Shown here in pieces: positions 8,401-16,252 of a stretch of 28,786 nt of DNA. Position 1 is the first letter of the stretch. Each line of letters opens with the position of its first letter. Source of the stretch: Bacteroidia bacterium (lineage in GTDB: Bacteria > Bacteroidota > Bacteroidia > Bacteroidales > CAJPTX01); the NCBI GenBank assembly GCA_905373475.1, contig CAJPTC010000032.1, positions 1 through 28,786 on the forward strand, in the 5' to 3' direction. Under the pieces are notes generated by a model. The model was not told the origin of the DNA. It saw only the letters and a program-made list of their open reading frames with translations, and did no database searches. A program made the translations under genes and the position numbers.

Positions 8401-10398
8401 GCCAACGAGATCGTGCTGCTGGCTTACTACATCGCAGATGTGAATATCGAGAGCGTTTTTCAAGAGCAATGCCCACAATCTGAGTATTTACGCTTTGATG
8501 GAATTTGCCTTACCGACACCTTCCAACTGGGCGAAAACAAGGAGGAAAAATTATTTGGAGAGTTCTTTTGCGAAAACTCCGAAGCAGTCAAAGCACAGAA
8601 GAGAAAGCCTATACGGGTAATTATAGGCAACCCACCCTACTCCATTGGGCAGAAGTCTGCCAATGATAACGCCCAAAACCAAAGCTACCCCGTCCTTGAC
8701 AAGCGCATTGCGGACACCTACGTAGCTGCCTCTAGTGCGGGGCTTTCCAAAGGAATTTATGATAGCTACATTCGTGCCTTTCGCTGGGCAACCGACCGCC
8801 TCTCACCTGATGAGGGGAGCGTTATTGCTTTCATCAGTAATGGGGCGTGGATTGACGGCATCTCACACGACGGATTTCGCGCCTCTCTGCAAAAAGAATT
8901 CGATAAGATCTATGTATTCAATCTCCGTGGCAATGCACGCACCTTGGGCGAACTCCGTAGGCGAGAAGGCGGTGGAATCTTCGACAACGGTAGTCGTACG
9001 CCCATTGCTATCACTATTTTAGTTCGCTACCCCGCGGATAAGCGACTAAACAATTGCAAAATATACTACCATGATATAGGCGACTACCTGTCGCGTGAAG
9101 ACAAACTGCGCATTATCCGACAAACCAAATCCTGTCTGCTCTTGCGTTGGGAAAGCATCACGCCCAATGAAAAGAACGATTGGATCAACCAGCGCGATGG
9201 TCTTTTCGATACGCTGCTACCACTTGTCCCTGAAAAGAAGTTTGATGCAGAAGCGAAAAGTGTGTTTGCTGTCAATGCAATTGGAGTAGTTACTGCAAGA
9301 GATGCATGGGTAACGGGTTTTTCACAGGAGCAAGTTGCGGAGAATATGAAGGCGATGATTGAATTTTATAACCAACAGTTGGGACATGAAACGATCGCGG
9401 AGGATGAAACTAGAATTAGTTGGACAAGAGCACTAAAAAACGATAGAACTAAGAATGTTAAACACACGTTTGATGCTTCGCAGTTTGTATATTCTATGTA
9501 TCGCCCTTTTAATAGGTTAGTAATGTACTACCATCGCCCCTTTATAGAAAGCCCTGGAATCTTTAATCGGCTCTATCCTAGAGGTTTGGAAAACCGTATC
9601 ATCGTGCTAAGTGGTGTAGGCGCGTCAAAAGGTTTTTCATGTCTGATAAGTGACAAAATTCCATCTCTAGATTTTTTAGAAAAGACACAATGCTTCCCCC
9701 TCTATTGGTATGAGGAAAACAAGCAGCGAAATTTATTTAGTGAATACAAGGGTGGCGATAAGTGGATACGGCATGATGGAATCTCCGATTGGTTTTTAGC
9801 GCAAGTGCGCGGGCGTTTTGGGGGAGCAAAGGAACTCGATAAAGCAGATATATTCTATTACGTGTACGGTTTGCTGCACAGCCCCGACTATCGCTCACGC
9901 TTTGCCGACGACCTCCGCAAAGCATTACCTCGCATATCGATCGTAGAGCGTGTGGATGAGTTCATGGCATTCAGTAAGGCAGGGCGTGCCTTAGCCGAGC
10001 TGCATTTGCATTACGAAGACCACGCTCACGAAGCAGGTGTGCTGGTGGAAGAACGAGAACGAAACACGAAGGACGAATTTGCCTACTATGCTGTGGAGAA
10101 GATGCGCTTCCCTAGCAAGGAGAACCGCAGCACCATTCTATACAATGCTCGCATCACGATTGCGAACATTCCCGAGGCAGCCTACGCCTATATGGTCAAT
10201 GGTAAAAGTGCGGTAGAGTGGATTATGGAACGCTATGCCATCGCAACCGACAAGAAAAGTGGCATCAAGAACGACCCCAACCTTTGGGCACGCGAACACC
10301 AAAAGCCGCGCTACATACTAGATCTCTTACTCTCGATTATATATGTTAGTCTCGAGACGCAAAAGATTGTGCAGTCGCTTCCTAAGCTGGAATTTTGA
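5500..10398 (+). CDS. Type ISP (single-polypeptide type I) restriction-modification enzyme, LlaGI/LlaBIII-like
   Basis: A 1632-residue fusion that both cleaves and methylates DNA. The N-terminal Mrr-like nuclease carries D66 and Q80-x-K82 (in GIDLVAK and AIQCKCY). A superfamily 2 helicase follows with Walker A ACGTGKT at 204-210 and DEAH at 344-347, then motifs such as TATPR and a VGRVMRS motif VI. After a helical coupler comes a gamma-class N6-adenine methyltransferase with motif I DPFTGTGTF from 935 and motif IV NPPY at 1044-1047. The remaining roughly 400 residues should be the target-recognition domain. Domain order and size match the LlaGI family (about 1570 residues). In that family the motor translocates DNA from an unmethylated site, and cutting follows when two enzymes converge. 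All key motifs look intact, so the enzyme is probably active. It is divergent from uvrA2, with 258 bp between the two start codons. No strong ribosome-binding site precedes the ATG, as is usual in this phylum. Confidence 0.92.
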   Translation: MKTFAEILAYFRDTSLTETEKGTRFERLMCAWLRTDARYANLFASVWLWEEFPFRNQFGGKDTGIDLVAKTQEGEYWAIQCKCYAEDSLINKDTVDSFLATSSRTFLTSENNTPTPFVHRLWIATTNHWGSNAEEAIQNQNPPVSRVNLHDLAQSSVDWEKLFRGLEGKNASAKKKQLREHQREALERAHSHYKDNDRGKLIMACGTGKTFTSLKLVEQELKGKGLVLFLVPSISLLGQSLNDWATDAEYSLRAICVCSDGRASRKVKRNNENDEFENTIVDLALPASTHADTITRQLRAYRNHDGLTVVFSTYQSIDIVSQAQKQILKETNGAFGIFDFIVCDEAHRTTGVKISSVDESNFTKIHNNDFIQGRKRLYMTATPRLYGESAKIKASKNDCILCSMDDETIYGEEFYRVNFSYAVQNGILTDYKVLVLTVSEDMIPEVLLREIKDENVKELNYDDTGRLIGVINGLSKRIWGDKGITWDADPRLMHRALAFTHKIGNENEPGTSKNIATTLPRISEIYNQTLTQEEQKAVVHVVARHVDGSMGAVDRNEALSWLGEKATDPQECRVLTNVRCLSEGVDIPALDAVLFLSSRNSQVDVVQSVGRVMRSFHKGQADEKKYGYIIIPVVVPEGTSPEEALDNNTSFAVVWDILNALRSHDDHFNAHVNTIALNKNKGTKVTVGMPGLGQNAMGQSVLEGDANDAQDAQQLSHQQVARRLELRFGDTQQGIYAKLVEKCGDRLYWENWAAEVGEFAKKYIERISRLVKGGNSKLVAEFERFVKTLQQDLNPGIDAEQCIEMLAQHLITRPVFDALFADYQFVSNNSISASMQKMIELLETEAVDKDLSALEAFYESVRLNVGKIDNLEGKQTVIKNLYEKFFKRAFPLTVEKLGTVYTPVECVDFILRSVDDILKAEFDSALTNAGVHILDPFTGTGTFITRLLQSGLIRPEDMVRKYGAEIHANEIVLLAYYIADVNIESVFQEQCPQSEYLRFDGICLTDTFQLGENKEEKLFGEFFCENSEAVKAQKRKPIRVIIGNPPYSIGQKSANDNAQNQSYPVLDKRIADTYVAASSAGLSKGIYDSYIRAFRWATDRLSPDEGSVIAFISNGAWIDGISHDGFRASLQKEFDKIYVFNLRGNARTLGELRRREGGGIFDNGSRTPIAITILVRYPADKRLNNCKIYYHDIGDYLSREDKLRIIRQTKSCLLLRWESITPNEKNDWINQRDGLFDTLLPLVPEKKFDAEAKSVFAVNAIGVVTARDAWVTGFSQEQVAENMKAMIEFYNQQLGHETIAEDETRISWTRALKNDRTKNVKHTFDASQFVYSMYRPFNRLVMYYHRPFIESPGIFNRLYPRGLENRIIVLSGVGASKGFSCLISDKIPSLDFLEKTQCFPLYWYEENKQRNLFSEYKGGDKWIRHDGISDWFLAQVRGRFGGAKELDKADIFYYVYGLLHSPDYRSRFADDLRKALPRISIVERVDEFMAFSKAGRALAELHLHYEDHAHEAGVLVEERERNTKDEFAYYAVEKMRFPSKENRSTILYNARITIANIPEAAYAYMVNGKSAVEWIMERYAIATDKKSGIKNDPNLWAREHQKPRYILDLLLSIIYVSLETQKIVQSLPKLEF

Positions 10399-10407
10399 AA
10401 AAGAATT

Positions 10408-10427
10408 GTGTCATGGCGTGTTGCTAC
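10408..10427 (+). repeat. CCATGGCGCGC-like dispersed motif, degenerate copy
   Basis: The sequence GTGTCATGGCGTGTTGCTAC ten bases after the ISP stop resembles the motif at 2344-2365 with several substitutions. It lacks the flanking arms that make copy 1 palindromic. It may be a decayed copy or a coincidence. Confidence 0.3.
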
Positions 10428-10484
10428 GAGATGCTGTTTTATAGAAGCTAAATCGGATTAGCTACTCAAATGTGGAGAACATAA

Positions 10485-10510
10485 AAAAGGGAGACCGCAG
10501 CCTCCCTTTT
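10485..10510. terminator. Bidirectional intrinsic terminator between the ISP gene and pepD
   Basis: A perfect 9-bp stem (AAAAGGGAG at 10485-10493, CTCCCTTTT at 10502-10510) with an 8-nt loop sits between two converging genes. The stem ends in U-runs when read in either direction, so it can serve both. Confidence 0.85.
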
Positions 10511-10540
10511 CAAGAATCGTAGTACAAGTCAAAGACATCC

Positions 10541-11995
10541 CTATTTCGGAGAGTTCGCCAGCACTTCTGTTAAGAAATCCCAGAAGAGTGAAACAGTCTC
10601 AATATTCACGCGCTCGTCTGGACTATGCGGCGAAAGAATTGTAGGGCCAAAAGATATCATGTCCATCCCCTGATAAATTCCGCCGATAAGACCACATTCT
10701 AGCCCTGCATGAATAGCCATAATCTTGGCTTCAACACCAAACTTATTCTTGTAAACCGTTTGCATGGTCTTCAAAATAGGCGACTCCATGTTCGGCTTCC
10801 AGCCTGGGTAAGGACCTGTAAATACCGCATTGCCCCCTACCATCTTAAAGACCGCAGCCATCTGGGTGGTAAGTGCCATTTTAGCCGTTTCGACACTACT
10901 GCGCAACAAGCAAAGCCCTGTAAAGTGCTTCTCTTCCATTTTCAGCGTCGCAAAATTGCTAGAAGTCTCTACAAGCCCAGGAACAGAGTCGCTCATGCGA
11001 ATTACACCATTCGGGCAAGAGTAAACGCTACGTGTTAGGGCAAGATGGCTTTTCTCCGTCAAGCACTGTGTGGGTAATTGTGCCCCAGCTACGTTTATCG
11101 TTACATCTGGGTCAGCACCTGCCAACTCGGCTTTTATGTTGGCAATAATCTCTTTCAATTTTGTCTGAAGCGCATCGAAATTTTTAGTAGGCACTACCAC
11201 AGTTGCAGATGCTTCGCGTGGGATTGCATTTCGCATACCTCCCCCCGATGCTTTAGCAATACGTACGCCCAACTCTTCGCTCTCTACGAGCAGACGCATA
11301 AGGAGCATGATAGAATTGCCACGTCCTAGAACGATATCCATCCCACTGTGACCACCCTTCAAGCCCTTCACCTCAATTTCCAGCGCCTTATAGTCAGCAG
11401 GCGTATTCTCTAGTTCGTACGGAATTGTGATGGTAGCGTCTATCCCACCAGCGCAACCCACATAAAGTTCACCTTCTGTCTCCGAGTCCATATTGAGTAG
11501 AATGCGCCCTTTTAGGAAATCAGGAGCTAGGTTTACTGCCCCCGTCATCCCCGTTTCCTCGTCTATTGTGAATAGCGCTTCAATCGGTCCATGCTTCAAC
11601 GTTTTGGAAGCGAGCACTCCCATAGCCGCAGCTACGCCCATACCATTGTCTGCGCCCAATGTTGTACCACGCGCACGCACCCAATCGCCATCAATGTATG
11701 CATCTATGGGGTCAGTGAGAAAATCGTGCTTCTTATCCGAATTCTTTTGTGGCACCATATCCAGATGCGCTTGTAGCACTACAATCTTCCGATCTTCATA
11801 ACCAGGCGTTGCAGGCTTACGTATCAAGACGTTACCGACCTTGTCTGACGTAGTCTCCAAACCGAGCTTTTTACCAAACTCGACCATGAAAGCCGTTATA
11901 CGCCCTTCGTGTTTTGAAGGGCGAGGGATCTGCGTTATGGCATAGAAGTTCTCCCACACATCGGCGGGCTTCAATTTCCGAATCTCTTCGCTCAT
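10541..11995 (-). CDS. pepD: Cytosolic aminoacyl-histidine dipeptidase (M20 family)
   Basis: Zinc dipeptidase of the M20C family that splits dipeptides, including Xaa-His, in the cytoplasm. The protein has 484 residues, the family's usual size. Metal-site residues are visible: H77 and D79 in QAHLDM, D116 in LGADNG, the catalytic pair E146-E147 in DEETG, D170 in NMDSE, and a late histidine in HAGLECG near the C-terminus. The middle carries the dimerisation lid domain with KGLKGGHSGMDI. The ATG at 11995 is chosen because the product then begins MSEEIRKLKP, as in homologues; upstream frame residues are non-homologous. A good -33/-7 promoter lies just upstream. In asaccharolytic Bacteroidales such peptidases feed amino-acid catabolism, which may be its role here. 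Confidence 0.95.
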   Translation of the reverse strand: MSEEIRKLKPADVWENFYAITQIPRPSKHEGRITAFMVEFGKKLGLETTSDKVGNVLIRKPATPGYEDRKIVVLQAHLDMVPQKNSDKKHDFLTDPIDAYIDGDWVRARGTTLGADNGMGVAAAMGVLASKTLKHGPIEALFTIDEETGMTGAVNLAPDFLKGRILLNMDSETEGELYVGCAGGIDATITIPYELENTPADYKALEIEVKGLKGGHSGMDIVLGRGNSIMLLMRLLVESEELGVRIAKASGGGMRNAIPREASATVVVPTKNFDALQTKLKEIIANIKAELAGADPDVTINVAGAQLPTQCLTEKSHLALTRSVYSCPNGVIRMSDSVPGLVETSSNFATLKMEEKHFTGLCLLRSSVETAKMALTTQMAAVFKMVGGNAVFTGPYPGWKPNMESPILKTMQTVYKNKFGVEAKIMAIHAGLECGLIGGIYQGMDMISFGPTILSPHSPDERVNIETVSLFWDFLTEVLANSPK

Positions 11996-12025
11996 GGTAA
12001 TTTCGTGATTTAGTTTATAACCATT

Positions 12026-12057
12026 CAAAAGTACGATATATTTCACAAAAAGGCAAA
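12026..12057 (-). promoter_or_regulatory. pepD promoter (-33 TTTG, -7 TACTTTTG)
   Basis: Read on the minus strand, TTTG at 12057-12054 is followed after 20 nt by TACTTTTG at 12033-12026, fitting the Bacteroidetes TTTG/TAnnTTTG promoter. The pepD ATG is 30 nt downstream of the -7 box. Confidence 0.6.
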
Positions 12058-12160
12058 AAAAGGCAATGAAAGTTCTCACTCTGTTGTAGAATGGGTGCTA
12101 TACGAGAGGTAAACAATGAGAAATCGGAGTAAATGTTCGGTAGAAAAGCATAACAATCTC

Positions 12161-12168
12161 TACCTTTG
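12161..12168 (+). promoter_or_regulatory. MFS gene promoter -7 box
   Basis: TACCTTTG matches the TAnnTTTG consensus exactly. It ends 20 nt before the ATG at 12189, implying a very short leader of about 14 nt. A weak TTCG lies about 21 nt upstream as a possible -33 element. Confidence 0.5.
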
Positions 12169-12188
12169 CCGCAGTTTTTATTAAAAAT

Positions 12189-13421
12189 ATGAACGACATA
12201 GAACCCATAAAACGTTACGCCGTACCTGGCACACTGCGCTTTCGGCGCATTCGTATCAGTGTCCTGCTCATAGGACTCACCGTATTTGCCCAACTCTATA
12301 TCTTCCAACCCATCTTGAGTGCGCTGCGCGACTATTACAATATCGCCCATACGTCCGCAAGTCTTGCCGTCTCCACGGGAACCGTAGGAATAGCCATCGG
12401 TTTGTTTTTTTATGTCTTTTACGCTGATACATTAGCTCGTAAAAGGCTCATTGCAATATCAATGCTCGTGGCAGCGGTACTAACACTTCTGACACCGCTA
12501 GCAACAAACTTCAATATATTACTGCTCATAAATATTCTGCGTGGGCTCGCACTTTCAGGGACTACTGCGGTCACGTTGGCTTATCTGGCAGAAGAGATAA
12601 ACCCTCGCGATGTAGGAGTAGCCATTTCTCTTTATATAAGCGGAAACACTATCGGAGGCATGGGCGGACGTGTGCTTGCTACACTCCTTACAGGCTGGTA
12701 TGGTTGGCAGACAATGGCACTTTCTATCGGAGCAGCATGTCTGCTCATGGGGCTACTTTTCACACAACTTTTTCCACGTTCGCATAACTTCCGTCCTTCC
12801 AATGTCGCTCCACGCATACGAGCACAGCGCATGAAGATATTCCTCAGCACGCCCTATTTCCTTATGCTCTATTTCGTAGGCTTCACAATACTAGGCGTAT
12901 TTGTCAGCCTATACAACTACATGCCCTTCCTACTCGAGGGCGATCCGTACAACTACCCTCATTATGTTGTAGCGCTTATTTTCCTCATGTACACTGTCGG
13001 CATCTTTGGTGCACTTATTTTCGGAAAGCTCACTACTCGATACCCTTCTCAATTACTCCTTGAGATCAGCCTACTTCTCTACATCGTAGGGATGGGTATA
13101 CTATTTATTCCATCGCTAAGTTGCCTCCTGTGCGGTCTTGCACTTACCACCTTTTCCAGTTTCGCGGTACACACGGTAGCAAGCCACATGGTATCAATGA
13201 AGGCGGGTATTGGGAAAAGTAGCGCTACGTGCCTCTACTGGTTGTTCTATTATACAGGCTCAACAGTTGTGGGCTATGTGTCAGGGTTTGCGTATTTTCA
13301 TTACGGCTGGAACGCTCTTCTGCTCTTTGATCTTACATTGCTTGTGCTCGTACTCATTGGTGCACGGTTGTTCCTGACCAAACGCTTTATACCGACTGAG
13401 AATTTTTACCTCCCTTCGTAA
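12189..13421 (+). CDS. Major facilitator superfamily transporter, YnfM-like
   Basis: Inner-membrane transporter of 410 residues with about 12 hydrophobic spans, starting after a short cytoplasmic tail (first span about 24-45). The loop between spans 2 and 3 holds ADTLARKRLI, a form of the MFS signature with an acidic residue followed by basic ones. NILRGLALSG in span 4 and YISGNTIGGMGGR in span 5 resemble the drug/proton-antiporter subgroup that includes E. coli YnfM and AraJ. The substrate cannot be inferred from sequence. The gene stands alone, is divergent from pepD and has its own -7 box. A small GACTTT/AAAGTC hairpin without a U-tract begins right after the stop codon. Confidence 0.85.
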   Translation: MNDIEPIKRYAVPGTLRFRRIRISVLLIGLTVFAQLYIFQPILSALRDYYNIAHTSASLAVSTGTVGIAIGLFFYVFYADTLARKRLIAISMLVAAVLTLLTPLATNFNILLLINILRGLALSGTTAVTLAYLAEEINPRDVGVAISLYISGNTIGGMGGRVLATLLTGWYGWQTMALSIGAACLLMGLLFTQLFPRSHNFRPSNVAPRIRAQRMKIFLSTPYFLMLYFVGFTILGVFVSLYNYMPFLLEGDPYNYPHYVVALIFLMYTVGIFGALIFGKLTTRYPSQLLLEISLLLYIVGMGILFIPSLSCLLCGLALTTFSSFAVHTVASHMVSMKAGIGKSSATCLYWLFYYTGSTVVGYVSGFAYFHYGWNALLLFDLTLLVLVLIGARLFLTKRFIPTENFYLPS

Positions 13422-13461
13422 GACTTTCATAAAAGTCAAAGACGAAGTTTTAGAGGTGTAA

Positions 13462-13580
13462 ATTTCTAATTACTAGGTACTAATCACTGGCGCGAAGCGC
13501 ACATTCTTAATTTTTTATTCTTCATTTTTAATTTCTTCTGTGTGTTCATTCGTAATTCGTACCTCGTAATTCGTAATTAA
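13462..13580 (-). repeat. Short-repeat cluster upstream of speA
   Basis: The intergenic DNA between the transporter gene and speA contains ATTCGTAATTCGTACC and CGTAATTCGTAATTAA words (13546-13580), a run of ATTTTTAATTT-like words (about 13506-13535), and GGCGCGAAGCGC (about 13490-13501). On the minus strand these read AATTACGAATTACGAGG and similar, the same vocabulary as 1828-1860 and 2184-2259. It ends 25 bp before the proposed speA -7 box. Confidence 0.6.
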
Positions 13581-13604
13581 ACTCTACTTATCCTAGCTTT
13601 CTTG

Positions 13605-13612
13605 TACTTTTG
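13605..13612 (+). promoter_or_regulatory. speA promoter -7 box
   Basis: TACTTTTG fits TAnnTTTG exactly and lies 49 nt before the speA ATG. No clear -33 TTTG is present at the expected spacing; the upstream DNA is the short-repeat cluster. Confidence 0.5.
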
Positions 13613-13661
13613 CGCTATGATATAACCAAAGGCGTAGAGCCGCTTATTTCTTTTTCTGCAA

Positions 13662-15569
13662 ATGACCGCAATGCGTAAATGGCAAATTGAAGACTCTGCA
13701 GAGTTGTATAACATCAACGGATGGGGCGGCGACTACTTCTCCGTCAATAGCAAAGGGAATGTTGAAGTACGCCCTCACCCCGAATGCGTTGGGGTCGACC
13801 TTAAGGAACTCATCGACGAGCTCACCATCCGCGACGTGAGTGCTCCCGTGCTCCTCCGCTTTACTGACATTCTGAACAGCAGGATTGAAGCAATGAACAA
13901 CTGTTTCAAAACTGCTGCCACAGAATACGGCTTTCATGGGCAGAACTTTGTCATCTATCCCATCAAGGTCAATCAGATGCGCCCCGTGGTAGAGGAAATT
14001 GTGGCGCACGGCAAGAAGTTCAATATTGGACTGGAAGCAGGGAGCAAACCCGAGTTACACGCTGTTATTGCGCTAAATACCGATAGCGACTCGCTCATCA
14101 TCTGTAACGGATACAAAGATGAAGCATACGTAGAGTTGGCTCTCCTAGCACAAAAGATGGGGAGACGGATCTACATCGTAGTAGAGAAACCCAACGAACT
14201 ACGCCTCATTGCCGAGATTGCCGAACGCTTAAAAGTACGCCCCAACATCGGTTTCCGCATAAAACTGGCGAGCTCGGGGAGCGGCAAATGGGAAGACAGC
14301 GGCGGAGATATTAGCAAATTCGGACTTACTTCTACGCAACTCCTCGAGGCAGTTAACTTTTTACAAGAACACAACCTTGTGGACTGCTTAAAACTACTCC
14401 ACTTCCACATTGGAAGTCAGGTTACAAAGATCCGACGTATAAAGTTGGCCATCGAAGAAGCATCACAATTCTTCGTTCAACTCTCAAAGCTCGGTTGTCA
14501 CGTAGATTTTGTAGACATCGGAGGAGGACTAGGCGTAGATTACGATGGCACACGCTCACCGAATAGTGCAAGTTCTATGAACTACAGCATTCAAGAATAC
14601 GTGAACGATGCCATCAGCACGATGGTAGATGCTGCCAACAAAAATGAACTTCCTCACCCCAATATTATCACCGAATCGGGGCGCGCCATCACAGCACATC
14701 ACTCGGTACTTGTCTTTGAGGTGATGGAGAGCGCTACTCCCCCCGATTGGGACAAACAGGAAGAAGCTCCCGACGAAAATGCACACGAGCTCGTGCAAGA
14801 AATGTATGCCATTTACCGCGACATCAACATTTCAGGCTTCCTAGAAAGTTGGCACGACACGCAACAAATCCGCGAGGAGGTTCTAGATTCTTTCCCACGC
14901 GGGCAGATAGATCTCAAGACGCGAGCCCTTGTAGAGCGCCTCTTTTGGGCTATTGCAAGAAAGGTATTAACACTTGGTCGTACCCTGAAACACCTGCCCG
15001 AAGAGCTGAACGACCTCCCCAAGATGCTTGCAGACAAATATTTCTGCAACTTCTCGCTTTTCCAGTCGCTTCCCGATTCGTGGGCAATAGATCAGATCTT
15101 CCCCATTATCCCGATACACCGTCTCAACGAGAAACCTGAGCGTAATGCAACGTTGCAGGACATAACGTGCGATTCTGATGGCAAGATCGAGAACTTTATT
15201 TCTACCTCCAATCGTGCATACTATTTGCCTGTGCATCAGCTAAAACCCAACGAGCCCTATTACATTGCGGTATTTTTAGTAGGCGCGTACCAAGAGATAT
15301 TGGGCGACCTGCACAACCTCTTTGGAGATACGAATGCTGTGCACATTTCGGTAACCTCTAAAAGTTACCACATAGACCAAGTGATAGACGGCGAATCGGT
15401 AGCAGAGGTGCTAGACTATGTGCAATACAGTGCCAAGAAGCTTGTGCGCTCTGTAGAGTCGTGGGTATCCTCGGCAATTAAACAAGGGCTTATCACGCCT
15501 ACAGAAGGGAAGGAATTTCTTTCCAACTACCGCTCAGGGCTGTACGGTTATACGTATCTCGAACGCTAG
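13662..15569 (+). CDS. speA: Biosynthetic arginine decarboxylase
   Basis: PLP-dependent enzyme that converts arginine to agmatine, the first step of the agmatine route to putrescine and spermidine. The length, 635 residues, is normal for the biosynthetic SpeA family. The lysine expected to bind PLP is K102 in YPIKVNQ. The fold-III barrel continues with GLEAGSKPEL, HFHIGSQ (about residues 247-253), the glycine loop DIGGGLGVDYDG and ESGRAITAHH. The C-terminal half carries the SpeA-specific region ending in SGLYGYTYLE. ATG codons at 13662 and 13671 are both possible; the product begins MTAMRKW or MRKW, the latter closer to homologues. Two same-strand genes follow after 33 nt and may be co-transcribed. 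Confidence 0.95.
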   Translation: MTAMRKWQIEDSAELYNINGWGGDYFSVNSKGNVEVRPHPECVGVDLKELIDELTIRDVSAPVLLRFTDILNSRIEAMNNCFKTAATEYGFHGQNFVIYPIKVNQMRPVVEEIVAHGKKFNIGLEAGSKPELHAVIALNTDSDSLIICNGYKDEAYVELALLAQKMGRRIYIVVEKPNELRLIAEIAERLKVRPNIGFRIKLASSGSGKWEDSGGDISKFGLTSTQLLEAVNFLQEHNLVDCLKLLHFHIGSQVTKIRRIKLAIEEASQFFVQLSKLGCHVDFVDIGGGLGVDYDGTRSPNSASSMNYSIQEYVNDAISTMVDAANKNELPHPNIITESGRAITAHHSVLVFEVMESATPPDWDKQEEAPDENAHELVQEMYAIYRDINISGFLESWHDTQQIREEVLDSFPRGQIDLKTRALVERLFWAIARKVLTLGRTLKHLPEELNDLPKMLADKYFCNFSLFQSLPDSWAIDQIFPIIPIHRLNEKPERNATLQDITCDSDGKIENFISTSNRAYYLPVHQLKPNEPYYIAVFLVGAYQEILGDLHNLFGDTNAVHISVTSKSYHIDQVIDGESVAEVLDYVQYSAKKLVRSVESWVSSAIKQGLITPTEGKEFLSNYRSGLYGYTYLER

Positions 15570-15602
15570 AGAAAGACAGAGCACACAAGGGAGAGAGGCG
15601 CT

Positions 15603-16250
15603 TTGGAATTCATCGATTTTCATACGCACAACCTTACGGGCGAGGTGTATCCGTCAGCTATAGCAAGCTACTCACTGCCCAAAATAGGGCGTTGTCCGAA
15701 AGGGCAATGCTATTCGGTGGGGTTGCATCCGTGGGATACTGCGCGCCTTGATGCCTATCGTGTGGTAGATCAAGCCCTCGCGCACTACCTTGAAAACGAA
15801 CACTGCGTGGCACTTGGCGAAGTTGGCATAGACCGCCTGCGAGGGGCTTCGATGGCAGTACAGGAGGAGTTACTTTCTGTACAATTAAAAATAGGGGAAA
15901 GTCTACACAAGCCTGTGATAGTGCACTGTGTACGTGCGTGGAGCGAATTGCTAAGCGTTTTCCGCAAACAAAGGTTTACCTACAACAAAGCCATTCACGG
16001 CTATCGTGGAAGTTTGCCAGTACTAGAGCGGCTCTTGGAAGAAGGTTGGTACATCTCGGTTGGTTTTTATACACCGCCCGAACTTATAGAGCACATACCT
16101 CTCGAACAGCTCCTACTGGAGTCTGACGATACGCAACTCCCCATAGACACGCTCTACGAGCAAACAGCAGAGCGACTGAATATCTCGGACAACGAGCTGA
16201 AAACAATGGTAAAAGGGAATATACAGCGCTTTATTCGGCAAGAGGAGTAA
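15603..16250 (+). CDS. TatD-family metal-dependent hydrolase
   Basis: Member of the TatD DNase/hydrolase family of TIM-barrel metalloenzymes, 215 residues, shorter than the usual 255-265. All expected metal ligands can be placed: H7 and H9 in FHTHN, E73 in GEVGID, H108 in IVHC, H132 in IHGYRG and an aspartate in ESDD (175-176). The missing length is mainly between strands, where loops are short. The start is a TTG: no ATG or GTG lies in frame between the speA stop and 15603, GGGAGAGAGG lies just upstream, and the conserved DFHTH begins at residue 5. Its stop is two bases before the tcdA start, so the two genes are almost certainly translated together. The substrate is unknown; TatD relatives act as 3'-5' exonucleases or D-aminoacyl-tRNA deacylases. 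Confidence 0.85.
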   Translation: MEFIDFHTHNLTGEVYPSAIASYSLPKIGRCPKGQCYSVGLHPWDTARLDAYRVVDQALAHYLENEHCVALGEVGIDRLRGASMAVQEELLSVQLKIGESLHKPVIVHCVRAWSELLSVFRKQRFTYNKAIHGYRGSLPVLERLLEEGWYISVGFYTPPELIEHIPLEQLLLESDDTQLPIDTLYEQTAERLNISDNELKTMVKGNIQRFIRQEE

Positions 16251-16252
16251 AA

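Noticed and set aside
1..10398. Prophage or integrative element at the left side
   Set aside because: No integrase, structural, relaxase or transposase gene and no attachment-site duplication were seen; restriction genes alone do not support it.
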